Below, piece by piece: positions 18,401-26,292 of a stretch of DNA of 64,000 bases; the stretch's first letter is position 1; every line of letters begins with the position of its first letter. The notes below the pieces were generated by a model. The model ran no database searches and was not told where the DNA came from. It saw nothing but the letters and a program-made list of their open reading frames with translations. The stretch lies in contig NZ_JPHF01000012.1 of assembly GCF_000814325.1 (NCBI RefSeq), forward strand, positions 49,768 through 113,767. Reading direction: 5' to 3'. A program made the translations under genes and the position numbers. The DNA comes from Flavihumibacter sp. ZG627. Its GTDB lineage: Bacteria > Bacteroidota > Bacteroidia > Chitinophagales > Chitinophagaceae.

Positions 18401-21400
18401 AGGTTGAGGATGCCCCGGCTGAGTTTTATTAATTCAAACCTTGAGGCAAATGGCAATACTTTCTCTGTTGATGCCAGGTTTTCTTTTTGCTGGATAACTA
18501 CTAAGTTGTCTGCATCGCTGCCAAGTCTCAAAAAGATCGTTTCCCCTGGTTCTGCAAATGTTTTGTTCAGGTTGCTGATCATGTAAGAAGGTGCAGGCAA
18601 TGATTTTGCCGTTGGATCCATCACCAGGATATATGCCTTATTAGTAGCCGTATCGTTGTACTTATCAATGGAGCTTGCCTCTAATACGTACCAGCCCGCT
18701 TTTAATTTTTTATTGCCAATACCTATGGTTCCGTTTTCACTTGTAGTGATTGATTGCTGCCATACAGGTGCCAGGGCATTCCAATTTTTGGGATCAGACT
18801 CATTACGATATTCATCAAGTGGAAATGCCTTGAGGAATTCCGCTTCCGGAAGGATGAACCTGTCGGGCTCTTCCCAGTAACGTTGCCTGATAAGTCGCCC
18901 GGGATGTTGTAATGGTTTTATGCTCACAAAAGTAGAAGAAGCTTCAAACTGTCCGGCAGTATTTGTTGTGGTAACTTTTATCTGCTTGAGACTATCGATG
19001 CTGATATATGGAGGTGCTGTAATATTTACCTGGATGGCTTTATACGATACAGGCACAGTTGTATTTGCCGATCTGGTTTCTCCATTCTGATCGGTAACAT
19101 CAACATTTACTTCATAATCGAAAACGGGATCTGTTTTCGGATCAATATCCTCATCTGGAATTGCTATGAAGGGTATAATAAAACTTCCATCATCATTGGT
19201 TGTAATATTTCCGTTTACGATCTCCTGTGTTTCCGATCTTCTGATTGGTCCGCGCATAATACCCCATGGATAAGGGAATCTTGCCATTCGTGTGACCCTG
19301 TATGTTATGACTGCATTATTGATTGGGTTTCCCGCATAGGATTTTGCAAATCCAGAAATAGTGACACTGTCATTAACCCGATATGAACCGGTAATGGGTT
19401 TGTATTCAACATAAAATCTTGGCCTTTTATATTCTTCCACCTGGAAGAATGCATCGCCTTTGAGAATTTTGTCCTCAAGCCTGAAACTGCCCGTCAGTCC
19501 GGATTCGGGAAGGGTGAATTTGCCGCTGTAAGAGCCGTATTCGTTCGTTTTCAGCGATAATGAATCCTGCACTTCACCGTTTGCATTGTATAGATAAACG
19601 GTGGTGGTTCTGCCAGAGTATATTTTACTTTTCTGGTCATTCTTATCTTTTGTGACAGCAATTCCCTTGAAGTAAATAATTTGTCCCGGACGGTATATAC
19701 TCCTGTCAGTAAAAAAGAAAACCCTGCTCTGTTTTTTCTCGTAATCGAGGGTGTCTTTATCATTTAACTCAGCAGGCGAGTAGTTGTAATAATAGCCTTC
19801 TTCCAGGAGGAATAGGTGGTCTCCTTTATGATCGATCTCCAGGCTGATCCTTTTGTTCGGATGTTGGCCTATACCAAAGAATCCCTGTTCGTTTGCAACA
19901 TACCTGACATCCTTTTGTAATTCATATTTTCTGGTATTGTAATCATATTTGCTCTGCCAGGTCTGGATCGCTGCTTTCGGTAATGGGTGGCCGCTGTTTC
20001 TGTCGAGAATAAAATATTCATTGTTCCTTTTCACGTAACTGATAGAGGAGATGTGAAAATAGTTGGCTGATAAGTAGGTATCGCCAGCCTGCATATCCGC
20101 TTTGCTGCCGGCTAGCAGAATATATTCACCCAATGGCAGCGCATCAACTTTTATTTCCGTGCGATGATCATTGTGATCAATTTCACCTGGAAGGGTTTGC
20201 TCCCAGTTGCGGATCGACTTTTGTTTTAGAATGCTTGTCCACCAGTCGTTATTATTGCCATAGTTTTTAGACAGCCAGGCTATTCTTCCCGCCTGATCTA
20301 CCCTGATCAACCGGAGATAGATCTTATCCAGATTTTTCCAACTCACCAATGTGCGGAAGGGCTGGTCCGGGATATTTACATTCTCCATTGTTAAGCTGAG
20401 AGAAGGCTCCTTTATTGATTGCAGGAGGTTTAGACAGTTTATATAACCTTCTGAATTATTTTTTGCTTTAACAACCTCTTCACAAAGACTTATTGCTTTT
20501 TTATGGTCAGCGAGTATGGAACTGGTTAGGTGAGAAGCAAGCAGGAATGCTGCTTCATCCGCTGCGGGTTGACCTTTATACTTTGAATAAATATTTTCGA
20601 GAGCATTTGCATAAAGCCTTTTTTCACCTGGTATGGTGCTATTATTAAAAATGAAGTGGATCCTGTTTATGTCAGCATCAATATAGGCATCCGGATTTTT
20701 ATCATTCTTGTGGAATGCCAGCAATTGCTGATAAAGTAATACAGCTTTATAATGATGGCTGCTGGTATCAGGTGTGTGGAACTGGTTCTTTATAAAATCA
20801 GCAGCAGGAGCAAAAAGGATCGTATCCTTTAGTTTGAAGGTTTCAGTGGGACGAATAATTTCCGATTCCTCCTGCTGGTAATACTCAATGGCCTTCCACG
20901 CCAGCAGGTCATAAAGTGTAGGTCTTAATTTTCGGGCATTTCCCTTTCTGACAATCGCATCGTATTTTTCAATGTTTACCGATTGAAGCAATCTGGATTC
21001 TTTCAATGCTTCTGTAAAAGCATTATCTATGGCTTCATGAAAATCTGCTGCTCCCCATGTTCTGAGTGATTCCTTAATATAATTACGGGTGGTGCCTGAA
21101 TTATAAAGTTCCCAGCGATGTTGCTGGTAGTAGCCAATGTAATAGTCTGCCAGCAAGGTATTCAGGATGGCCTTTGTAGCGCCCGTATTTCCTGTGACCT
21201 CCTTTTTAAGATTATGGATGGCAAGCGTATCACTGAATTCCTCCAGTTGCTGTTGTAATCCTATCTTATATACCAGGGCCTTTATTTGCTGGGCTTCCTG
21301 TTTTTCTTTTTTTGCCTTTTTGTAAAGGGCATCAATTTCGGTTAAGGCTGAACGGTATAATCCTTTCTTTTCTACAAGCGAATCAATTTTTTCCCACCAG

Positions 21401-21501
21401 CTGATATAATTGGTTTTCATGTTTTGGGCCGATAAGGTTGCTGTAAATAACACTAAAAAACTGCATGTGAGGTACAGGATTTTGCGAAGGGTCGAGTGCA
21501 T
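15460..21501 (-). CDS. Alpha-2-macroglobulin family protein with thioester motif
   Basis: A 2,013-residue secreted protein. The ATG at 21501 is chosen because it starts a signal peptide ending TATLSAQ; a longer frame begins at 21591 without one. The order is: a helical N-terminal region, repeated macroglobulin (MG) sandwiches (for example FFFTDRSIYRPGQIIYFKG near 610), the MG core with ETAFFFPHMEADADGSYSF, and a terpenoid-like thioester domain holding C1469-S-E-Q1472, the bacterial form of the CxEQ thioester. Such proteins trap invading proteases by crosslinking. It lacks a lipobox, unlike E. coli YfhM, and no PBP1c gene is nearby. Residues about 1184-1225 contain a stretch like a TonB-receptor plug followed by a Pro/Ala-rich linker. 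Confidence 0.92.
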   Translation of the reverse strand: MHSTLRKILYLTCSFLVLFTATLSAQNMKTNYISWWEKIDSLVEKKGLYRSALTEIDALYKKAKKEKQEAQQIKALVYKIGLQQQLEEFSDTLAIHNLKKEVTGNTGATKAILNTLLADYYIGYYQQHRWELYNSGTTRNYIKESLRTWGAADFHEAIDNAFTEALKESRLLQSVNIEKYDAIVRKGNARKLRPTLYDLLAWKAIEYYQQEESEIIRPTETFKLKDTILFAPAADFIKNQFHTPDTSSHHYKAVLLYQQLLAFHKNDKNPDAYIDADINRIHFIFNNSTIPGEKRLYANALENIYSKYKGQPAADEAAFLLASHLTSSILADHKKAISLCEEVVKAKNNSEGYINCLNLLQSIKEPSLSLTMENVNIPDQPFRTLVSWKNLDKIYLRLIRVDQAGRIAWLSKNYGNNNDWWTSILKQKSIRNWEQTLPGEIDHNDHRTEIKVDALPLGEYILLAGSKADMQAGDTYLSANYFHISSISYVKRNNEYFILDRNSGHPLPKAAIQTWQSKYDYNTRKYELQKDVRYVANEQGFFGIGQHPNKRISLEIDHKGDHLFLLEEGYYYNYSPAELNDKDTLDYEKKQSRVFFFTDRSIYRPGQIIYFKGIAVTKDKNDQKSKIYSGRTTTVYLYNANGEVQDSLSLKTNEYGSYSGKFTLPESGLTGSFRLEDKILKGDAFFQVEEYKRPRFYVEYKPITGSYRVNDSVTISGFAKSYAGNPINNAVITYRVTRMARFPYPWGIMRGPIRRSETQEIVNGNITTNDDGSFIIPFIAIPDEDIDPKTDPVFDYEVNVDVTDQNGETRSANTTVPVSYKAIQVNITAPPYISIDSLKQIKVTTTNTAGQFEASSTFVSIKPLQHPGRLIRQRYWEEPDRFILPEAEFLKAFPLDEYRNESDPKNWNALAPVWQQSITTSENGTIGIGNKKLKAGWYVLEASSIDKYNDTATNKAYILVMDPTAKSLPAPSYMISNLNKTFAEPGETIFLRLGSDADNLVVIQQKENLASTEKVLPFASRFELIKLSRGILNLKHTIRPEDLGGMGFTHFYVKHNRFYSSDHIIAVPRLDKELEISVQTFRDKTLPGSEEKWKVKISGKKGEKIASELLTSMYDASLDQFALHQWIKPSIWPTYWNPANWNGGTNFTGVVSSNEYPTLKRMEGKEKIYDELLSFGDNRVITYLRGKAAGIRVQREASAREESANMDIVVMNKSIDAAAPAPKPKPQAPAVVAQVRKDFKETAFFFPHMEADADGSYSFSFTMPEALTTWKWQLFAHSRELATGLIQKNIITQKDLMVQPNLPRFLREGDRMEITTKIVNISDKEMTGQAELQLIDASTNQPVDGWFRNFFPNQYFTVAAGSSELVKFPIEVPYLYGKALTWRIIARSGNISDGEEASLPVLTNRQLVTESVPFFVNGSGNKTYELKKLLESADSESLSNKSVVVEYSSNPAWYAVQALTYLTDYPYECSEQTFNRLYGNLLAAHIVRQMPRIKSVMEKWQTADTAALLSNLHKNQELKQVLLEETPWVLEAQSESEQKKRIAQLFDLVKLATNRNKLAAQLLEMQSPNGGFSWFKGGPDDRFITQYIVTGIGHLIKLGAVTEDMEELTGIVEKALPYLDARIKEDYDKRDKKAKTVTYLNYYAVQYHYMRSFFPKNGIPGQYVAAANHYRKEIQQNWQKGNRMAKGMIALALHRTGDKLNAQSILKSLEETSIKNEELGMYWKDNASRYYWHDAPIETQSLLIEAFSEIGKNTKTTGLLKAWLLKNKQTNHWQSTKATADACYALLLSGNDWLKAEPKITVSLGNITTVTADVAEAGTGYYKKTISGTAVHAEMGKINVTVQQAGNISSDLPVWGAVYWQYFEDLDKITASASPLKLKKQVMVERLTNSGPVLEPVTEGTTLKVGDKLKIRMEITSDRSMEYVHLKDMRASGLEPINVLSGYRWQGGLGYYESTRDASTNFFISYLPKGTYVMEYGLFVSHAGIFSNGISTIQCMYAPEFTSHSEGIRINVE

Positions 21502-21624
21502 ACCACCTATTTTAGTACAAGTTATCAAAAAGAGTACTAAAGGTAGATGCTGCCATCCACTAATTGCATACGCAACCATTTCAACCTGCACTACCTTAAC
21601 GTTCTTTTAAGGCAGGCCAGGATC

Positions 21625-22263
21625 TTATTGTTTTATAAAGCGCCTGTTAATGATTTTATCACCCTTCTTTATGAGCATCATATAACTTCCATTATGGAGG
21701 GCGGTGATGTTAAGAGGATATCTTGTAGTGCCTGGAATCACTTGCAGGCTGCCGTATGAAAAACTTCTTCCGCTCATGTCGATGATATCTATTTTGACTT
21801 TTGATTCTTCACCACTGCTGATCTGCAGGTTAAGCTGGTTTTGTGCAACTGACGGGAAAATATTATCTACAGCCAGGTGGGTGCCATCCATTTTAACGAG
21901 AATGGTTTTGGTATAAGTGGTATTTCTGTTAGCATCTACAAGTTTGATCCTGTAATAATTATCGCCGCTAAAAGGATCGGTATCACTGTACCAGTAACGG
22001 GTGTCTTCTTTCTTGCGAAGGGGAACTGTTGCCAGTTTTTCATAGTTACCATTGCGGGAGTTGCTTCTCTCAATTTCAAACCATCCATTGAGCAGTTTGG
22101 CACTTGCTATCCATTCGATCTTAACGTTGCCATTGAATGGGGCAGCCATAAAATTTCTAAGCTTAAGTGTGGTTGCTGGGGTTACTGTATTTGCCTGGGT
22201 GCTGGCAGGTATGAAAAATGTAGTTGCAAGCGAGAGTAATCCCGCAGTTAAAAGCGTTTTCAT
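21625..22263 (-). CDS. Secreted protein with type IX sorting domain
   Basis: A 212-residue protein from the ATG at 22263, chosen for its signal peptide (MKTLLTAGLLSLATTFF ... QAN). A fibronectin-III-like segment (about 35-125, EIERSNSRNGNYEKLATV) precedes a C-terminal T9SS type A sorting domain (about 130-212) that ends in SYMMLIKKGDKIINRRFIKQ. It would be exported by Sec and then secreted or anchored by T9SS. It is mostly sorting domain, with no enzymatic region, so its function is unknown. The neighbouring gene at 22473 has the same C-terminal architecture. Confidence 0.82.
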   Translation of the reverse strand: MKTLLTAGLLSLATTFFIPASTQANTVTPATTLKLRNFMAAPFNGNVKIEWIASAKLLNGWFEIERSNSRNGNYEKLATVPLRKKEDTRYWYSDTDPFSGDNYYRIKLVDANRNTTYTKTILVKMDGTHLAVDNIFPSVAQNQLNLQISSGEESKVKIDIIDMSGRSFSYGSLQVIPGTTRYPLNITALHNGSYMMLIKKGDKIINRRFIKQ

Positions 22264-22265
22264 TT

Positions 22266-22329
22266 CCGGTAGTTTACAAAAGGTGTACGAATAAATTTCC
22301 TGGTTCAAGGACTTGGAAACTGCTACCGG
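22266..22329 (-). promoter_or_regulatory. 5' UTR inverted repeat ending 2 nt before the start codon
   Basis: In the leader of the preceding T9SS gene, CCGGTAG (22323-22329) pairs with CTACCGG (22266-22272) on the minus strand, and an inner TTTCC/GGAAA pair lies between. The stem ends two bases before the ATG, so it could hide the ribosome-binding region. The fold is by eye only. Confidence 0.4.
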
Positions 22330-22358
22330 TTTTTCAGGGGAATGTAGTGGAGTGAGTG

Positions 22359-22366
22359 CTAAAGTA
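22359..22366 (-). promoter_or_regulatory. Possible -7 box of the T9SS cargo gene
   Basis: The minus strand reads TACTTTAG, one mismatch from TAnnTTTG. It would give a leader of about 90 nt that includes the inverted repeat at 22266-22329. Confidence 0.35.
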
Positions 22367-22418
22367 TAAACCCTTTGCTGGAACTGCAAGTGTGTTATGG
22401 TTGAATTCGACGAATGGG

Positions 22419-22450
22419 CAAAAAATAACCGCCTGCTGGAGGCGGTTATT
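22419..22450 (-). terminator. Terminator of the 375-residue T9SS protein gene
   Basis: A perfect 10-bp stem (AATAACCGCC with GGCGGTTATT, 7-nt loop) followed on the minus strand by a run of T. It lies 23 bp beyond the stop codon at 22473. Confidence 0.85.
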
Positions 22451-22472
22451 GCTATTAAATCCCGGAAATCAT

Positions 22473-23600
22473 TTATTGTTTGATGAATTTCCCGGTGATA
22501 ATTTCGTTTTCCTGTGTCAGCCTCACAGTATAGCTGCCGCTGTTAAGCCGGCTTATGTCGAGAGGGTACGACTGGCTACCTGTAGCAACAACAATCTTTT
22601 TTTGTATAACCATTCTGCCATAGGAATCAAAAACAAAAACTTCGGTTGGCTGACTGGAGGAACTGCTGACAACGAGATTCACCTGTGTATTTGCAACAGA
22701 GGGGAAAAGGTTGTCGAGTGCAAAATGAGCACCACCAACAGCTACTTTAAGAATTTTTGTATAGGAGACGCGACCATTCTCATCGGTTATACGAAGGCGG
22801 TAGTGGCTGACGGGTTTAAGGGGGCTCTCATCCGTGAATGAATAAATTGCTTCTCCAATGGCTTTGGCAGGCAGGGTAGAAATGGTGTTGAATCCGCTGT
22901 TTCCTTTGATACTGCGTTCAACCTCGAATTTTGAATTCATATGGGTGGCAACACCGGTCCAGCTAAGGTTGACTTTCCCATTGCGGGGAACAGCTGTGAA
23001 ATTTCGGGTGGTGACGGGGAGGGTTTCAATTGAAGGAGCGACAATAATACCATCAATATAATTTTCTCGATCAGTGTTTCCATTTCCAGAAATTATTACA
23101 AAACGTATTGAAATGGTTGTTTCACCGGCAGGTACTATAACAGGTGTTGCAGCATAAGGACCATCATTCCACGCAATAGCTCCACTCGTTGCAAGTACTG
23201 GAGAAATTGCAAAATTACTCCAGGTGCCGCCTTCATCAAAGGAGTATTGAACTAAGGTTGTAGCCCCTCCAGAGGGTCTTCTGAATTCAAAGCCAATCAC
23301 AACAGTTCCAAAATTAGTAATGGGTATATTGGAGATTGTAAAAGATTGAGTTTCTTGTGATGTAGTTGTTTTTAGTAAAACTGCCGAGCCACCTTGGGTA
23401 CTAGATGTTGGAGGAATTGCTACTGAAGCCCCCGCAGTACCTGAATAATTTGAAGCCGGCAATCCTGATGTCCATCCTGTATAGGTATTGACAGATGGTG
23501 ACGTTCCTGTTCCAACGTTTTCAGTGAATACACCTAGCTGCGCCTTTGCCTGTAATACCAATAAAGTTGCGGAAATAATAAGAGTAAAGATTCTTCTCAT
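22473..23600 (-). CDS. Secreted protein with jelly-roll-like region and type IX sorting domain
   Basis: A 375-residue protein with a signal peptide (MRRIFTLIISATLLVLQAKAQ). Residues about 25-190 resemble a beta-sandwich found in secreted T9SS proteins (VVIGFEFRRPSGGATTLVQ; IDGIIVAP), 195-285 a fibronectin-III-like repeat (FEVERSIKGNSGFNTIST), and 290-375 a type A sorting domain ending GSYTVRLTQENEIITGKFIKQ. Function is unknown; a surface or extracellular location is well supported. It shares the last two modules with the smaller protein just downstream. Confidence 0.85.
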   Translation of the reverse strand: MRRIFTLIISATLLVLQAKAQLGVFTENVGTGTSPSVNTYTGWTSGLPASNYSGTAGASVAIPPTSSTQGGSAVLLKTTTSQETQSFTISNIPITNFGTVVIGFEFRRPSGGATTLVQYSFDEGGTWSNFAISPVLATSGAIAWNDGPYAATPVIVPAGETTISIRFVIISGNGNTDRENYIDGIIVAPSIETLPVTTRNFTAVPRNGKVNLSWTGVATHMNSKFEVERSIKGNSGFNTISTLPAKAIGEAIYSFTDESPLKPVSHYRLRITDENGRVSYTKILKVAVGGAHFALDNLFPSVANTQVNLVVSSSSSQPTEVFVFDSYGRMVIQKKIVVATGSQSYPLDISRLNSGSYTVRLTQENEIITGKFIKQ

Positions 23601-23711
23601 CTTGTTTGATTTAAATGATTAACTGGTTCGGGAAGAGGCAGTCGTCATTACCTTTTAAGAGGTAGAAGGAAATTCGAAGGATTGGAGAAGATTACAGACT
23701 GCTAATATAAG

Positions 23712-23739
23712 TAAAGCGGCCCGTTTAGGGGCCGCATTA
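23712..23739 (-). terminator. Terminator-like hairpin downstream of sucD
   Basis: A GC-rich stem (GCGGCCC with GGGCCGC) is followed on the minus strand by TTTACTT, a short T-rich tail. It lies about 25 bp after the sucD stop codon. Confidence 0.65.
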
Positions 23740-23763
23740 CAATATTTTAATGTCAACTATTTA

Positions 23764-24633
23764 TTATTTCAGGACTTCTGCCATTTTCCTACCGATGTCG
23801 GCAGGACTTTGAACAACATGTATCCCACATTCGTCCATGATCTTCATTTTTGCCGCAGCGGTATCATCGGCTCCGCCAACAATAGCGCCGGCATGGCCCA
23901 TCCTTCTACCTGGAGGAGCAGTTTGTCCCGCAATAAAACCCACTACTGGTTTAGTTCCATTTGCTTTTATCCACTGAGCGGCTTCTGCTTCCATACTTCC
24001 ACCTATCTCACCTATCATAACAATAGCTTCTGTTTGCGGGTCATTCATTAATAATTCTACTGCCTCCTTGGTGGTTGTTCCGATGATTGGATCGCCACCT
24101 ATTCCAATAGCAGTTGTAACTCCCAGTCCGGCTTTTGCAAGTTGGTCGGCTGCCTCGTAGGTAAGGGTGCCGCTTTTTGAAACGATACCCACTTTACCTG
24201 GAATAAAGATCATTCCGGGCATGATACCCACTTTACATTCGCCGGCAGTGATCACACCCGGGCAGTTGGGTCCAATAAGGCGTGAGTTCTTTCCAGCCAT
24301 AAAGTTTTTGGCTTTAACCATATCCTGCACGGGAATGCCTTCTGTGATACAAACAATAAGTTGGATACCCGCGTCAGTTGCTTCCATGATGGCGTCAGCT
24401 GCAAATGCAGGTGGAACAAATATGATAGAAACGTTGGCACCCGTTGCAGTTACTGCTTCTGAAACAGTATTGAAAACAGGACGGTCCAGATGCGAACTTC
24501 CGCCTTTGCCGGGTGTTACTCCACCAACTACCTGGCTGCCGTACTCGATCATTTGGGTGGCATGAAAAGTTCCTTCCGTACCTGTAAATCCCTGTACAAT
24601 TATCTTAGAATCTTTATTGACTAAAACGCTCAT
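23764..24633 (-). CDS. sucD: Succinate-CoA ligase, alpha subunit
   Basis: A 289-residue subunit of the TCA-cycle enzyme that interconverts succinyl-CoA and succinate with ATP or GTP formation. The start at 24633 gives [15 protein letters not shown], the normal SucD N-terminus. A CoA-binding Rossmann domain ([24 protein letters not shown]) comes first, and the phosphohistidine is H247 in GHAGAIVGG. Length is typical. The beta subunit gene sucC is not adjacent and is not in this window. Confidence 0.97.
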   Translation of the reverse strand: MSVLVNKDSKIIVQGFTGTEGTFHATQMIEYGSQVVGGVTPGKGGSSHLDRPVFNTVSEAVTATGANVSIIFVPPAFAADAIMEATDAGIQLIVCITEGIPVQDMVKAKNFMAGKNSRLIGPNCPGVITAGECKVGIMPGMIFIPGKVGIVSKSGTLTYEAADQLAKAGLGVTTAIGIGGDPIIGTTTKEAVELLMNDPQTEAIVMIGEIGGSMEAEAAQWIKANGTKPVVGFIAGQTAPPGRRMGHAGAIVGGADDTAAAKMKIMDECGIHVVQSPADIGRKMAEVLK

Positions 24634-24681
24634 ATGGCTTGGTTTTAATATGTAGATACCCTGATGGGGCCGAATCGGGGG

Positions 24682-24689
24682 CAAAACTA
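24682..24689 (-). promoter_or_regulatory. Promoter -7 box of sucD
   Basis: The minus strand reads TAGTTTTG followed by CCCCC, an exact TAnnTTTG box with the same C-run that follows other promoters in this window. It lies 48 bp upstream of the sucD start. Confidence 0.6.
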
Positions 24690-24696
24690 AGGGAAA

Positions 24697-25506
24697 TTAT
24701 TTCATCATGTCTTCCATGTTGCGGTTTTCATCAATTTTACCGGTTTGTTCCAGCATTCGCATATCCTTAGCATCGCGAAGGAATTCTGATGCAAATATGA
24801 AATCATTCAACCGTTGGTTCTTACTGAAAATGATCTCCTTATTATTTCCTTCCCATTCTTTCACGCCCTGGTACATATAAATGATTTTATCGCCAATTTC
24901 CATTACACTGTTCATGTCATGGGTATTGATAACTGTGGTAATATCATATTCAAGGGTTAACTCTTTAATGAGCTTGTCAATTACCAGTGAGGTCTGCGGG
25001 TCGAGTCCGGAGTTAGGCTCATCACAAAAAAGGAATTTTGGATTAAGCACTATGGCTCTTGCAATACCCACCCGCTTTTTCATACCTCCGCTTATTTCGG
25101 CGGGAAATTTCTTGTTTGCCCCTTTTAATTCAACCCTGTCGAGTACTTCGTTTACTCGCTTTCTTTTTTCTGCGAGTGTCCAGTCGGTGAACATGTTAAG
25201 GGGGAATTGGATATTCTGTTCAACGGTGAGACTGTCGAAAAGGGCTGATCCCTGGAAGAGCATTCCTATCTCTTTTCTTATCTCCTTCCGATCTGCATCC
25301 CCCATAGTTGTAAAATCTTCACCATGGTAAAGAATTTTGCCTGCATCCGGTTTAAAGAGTCCTACCAGGCATTTCATGAAAACGGTTTTACCGCTTCCGC
25401 TTGAACCTATTATCAGGTTGCATTTACCTGCCTCCATTACAGCGCTTACATCGTTGATAACGATCTTCTCACCAAAGCCTTTTTTCAGATTCTGAACTTC
25501 AATCAC
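24697..25506 (-). CDS. ABC transporter ATP-binding protein, MlaF-like
   Basis: A 269-residue ATPase. The GTG at 25506 is preferred because homologues begin at MIEVQNLKKGF; an in-frame ATG at 25563 would add 19 residues and overlap the permease gene. Walker A is GSSGSGKT at 34-41, the signature ISGGMKKRVGIARA, and Walker B FLFCDEPNSGLDP, followed by the H-loop VINTHDMNSV. The SGGMxKR signature is characteristic of the MlaF/Mkl group that moves phospholipids between the membranes. It pairs with the permease 22 bp upstream; no MCE (MlaD-like) protein is in this window. Confidence 0.9.
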   Translation of the reverse strand: MIEVQNLKKGFGEKIVINDVSAVMEAGKCNLIIGSSGSGKTVFMKCLVGLFKPDAGKILYHGEDFTTMGDADRKEIRKEIGMLFQGSALFDSLTVEQNIQFPLNMFTDWTLAEKRKRVNEVLDRVELKGANKKFPAEISGGMKKRVGIARAIVLNPKFLFCDEPNSGLDPQTSLVIDKLIKELTLEYDITTVINTHDMNSVMEIGDKIIYMYQGVKEWEGNNKEIIFSKNQRLNDFIFASEFLRDAKDMRMLEQTGKIDENRNMEDMMK

Positions 25507-25528
25507 AGTTAATAAGTTGAGATTTGAA

Positions 25529-26266
25529 CTACAATAGGATTGCTGCCAGTAAATAATCGGCAAACAGGATCAGTACACAGCTTACAACCACTGATTTTGT
25601 ACTTGCCCTGCCGATCTCAAGTGCGCCGCCTTTTACATGGTATCCATAATAGGCAGGAACGCTTGAAATTATAAATGCGAACACATAGGCTTTCACCATT
25701 GCGAAGAACACATTATAGGGTAAAAAGGATTGCAGAAGTCCCTTATCAAAATCGGTTGTTGAAAGTATCTGTGCGGCTGAACCGGCTATCCTTCCACCCC
25801 AGATGCCAAGGGCAGCCGATATTACTACAAGCATGGGTATTACCAGCAGTGCTGCAACGATCTTTGGAAGAACCAGGTAAGTTTTTGTATTGATCCCCAT
25901 GATCTCCAGGGCATCGATCTGTTCGCTTACCCGCATATTCCCCAGTTCACTTGCGATTTTTGAACCCACAACACCAGCAAGAACGATGCAGACGAGTGTG
26001 GGAGCAAATTCCAGCAATACAGTGTCGCGTACGATCTGTGCGATGGATGACTTTGGAATAAGGGGACTAACCAACTGGTAGGCTGTCTGAAGCGTTGATA
26101 CGGCACCCATGAAAATAGAAATTATCACCACAATTCCAAGCGATCCTATTCCGATATCAGCGCATTGATGCATGAATTCTTTCCAGTATACTTTGCTGTT
26201 CTCTGGCTTTGCGAACATGCCTTTCAGCATTAATAAGAAGCGACCTATTTCAGTGAATAATTTCAT
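25529..26266 (-). CDS. ABC transporter permease, MlaE-like
   Basis: A 245-residue inner-membrane permease of the MlaE/YrbE family with five to six hydrophobic segments. The start at 26266 (MKLFTEIGRFLLML) is preferred over an upstream in-frame ATG at 26374 that would overlap maeB. The family motif around the coupling helix is visible as GSKIASELGNMRVSEQIDALEIMGI. Together with the ATPase it would form a lipid transporter keeping outer-membrane asymmetry. It lies 26 bp downstream of the malic enzyme gene. Confidence 0.9.
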   Translation of the reverse strand: MKLFTEIGRFLLMLKGMFAKPENSKVYWKEFMHQCADIGIGSLGIVVIISIFMGAVSTLQTAYQLVSPLIPKSSIAQIVRDTVLLEFAPTLVCIVLAGVVGSKIASELGNMRVSEQIDALEIMGINTKTYLVLPKIVAALLVIPMLVVISAALGIWGGRIAGSAAQILSTTDFDKGLLQSFLPYNVFFAMVKAYVFAFIISSVPAYYGYHVKGGALEIGRASTKSVVVSCVLILFADYLLAAILL

Positions 26267-26292
26267 TCGTTGCTGGCTTGTTGCGTAAAATA

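Noticed and set aside
23650..23665. Palindrome TACCTCTTAAAAGGTA as an operator
   Set aside because: Imperfect and short; no second copy or promoter overlap supports it.
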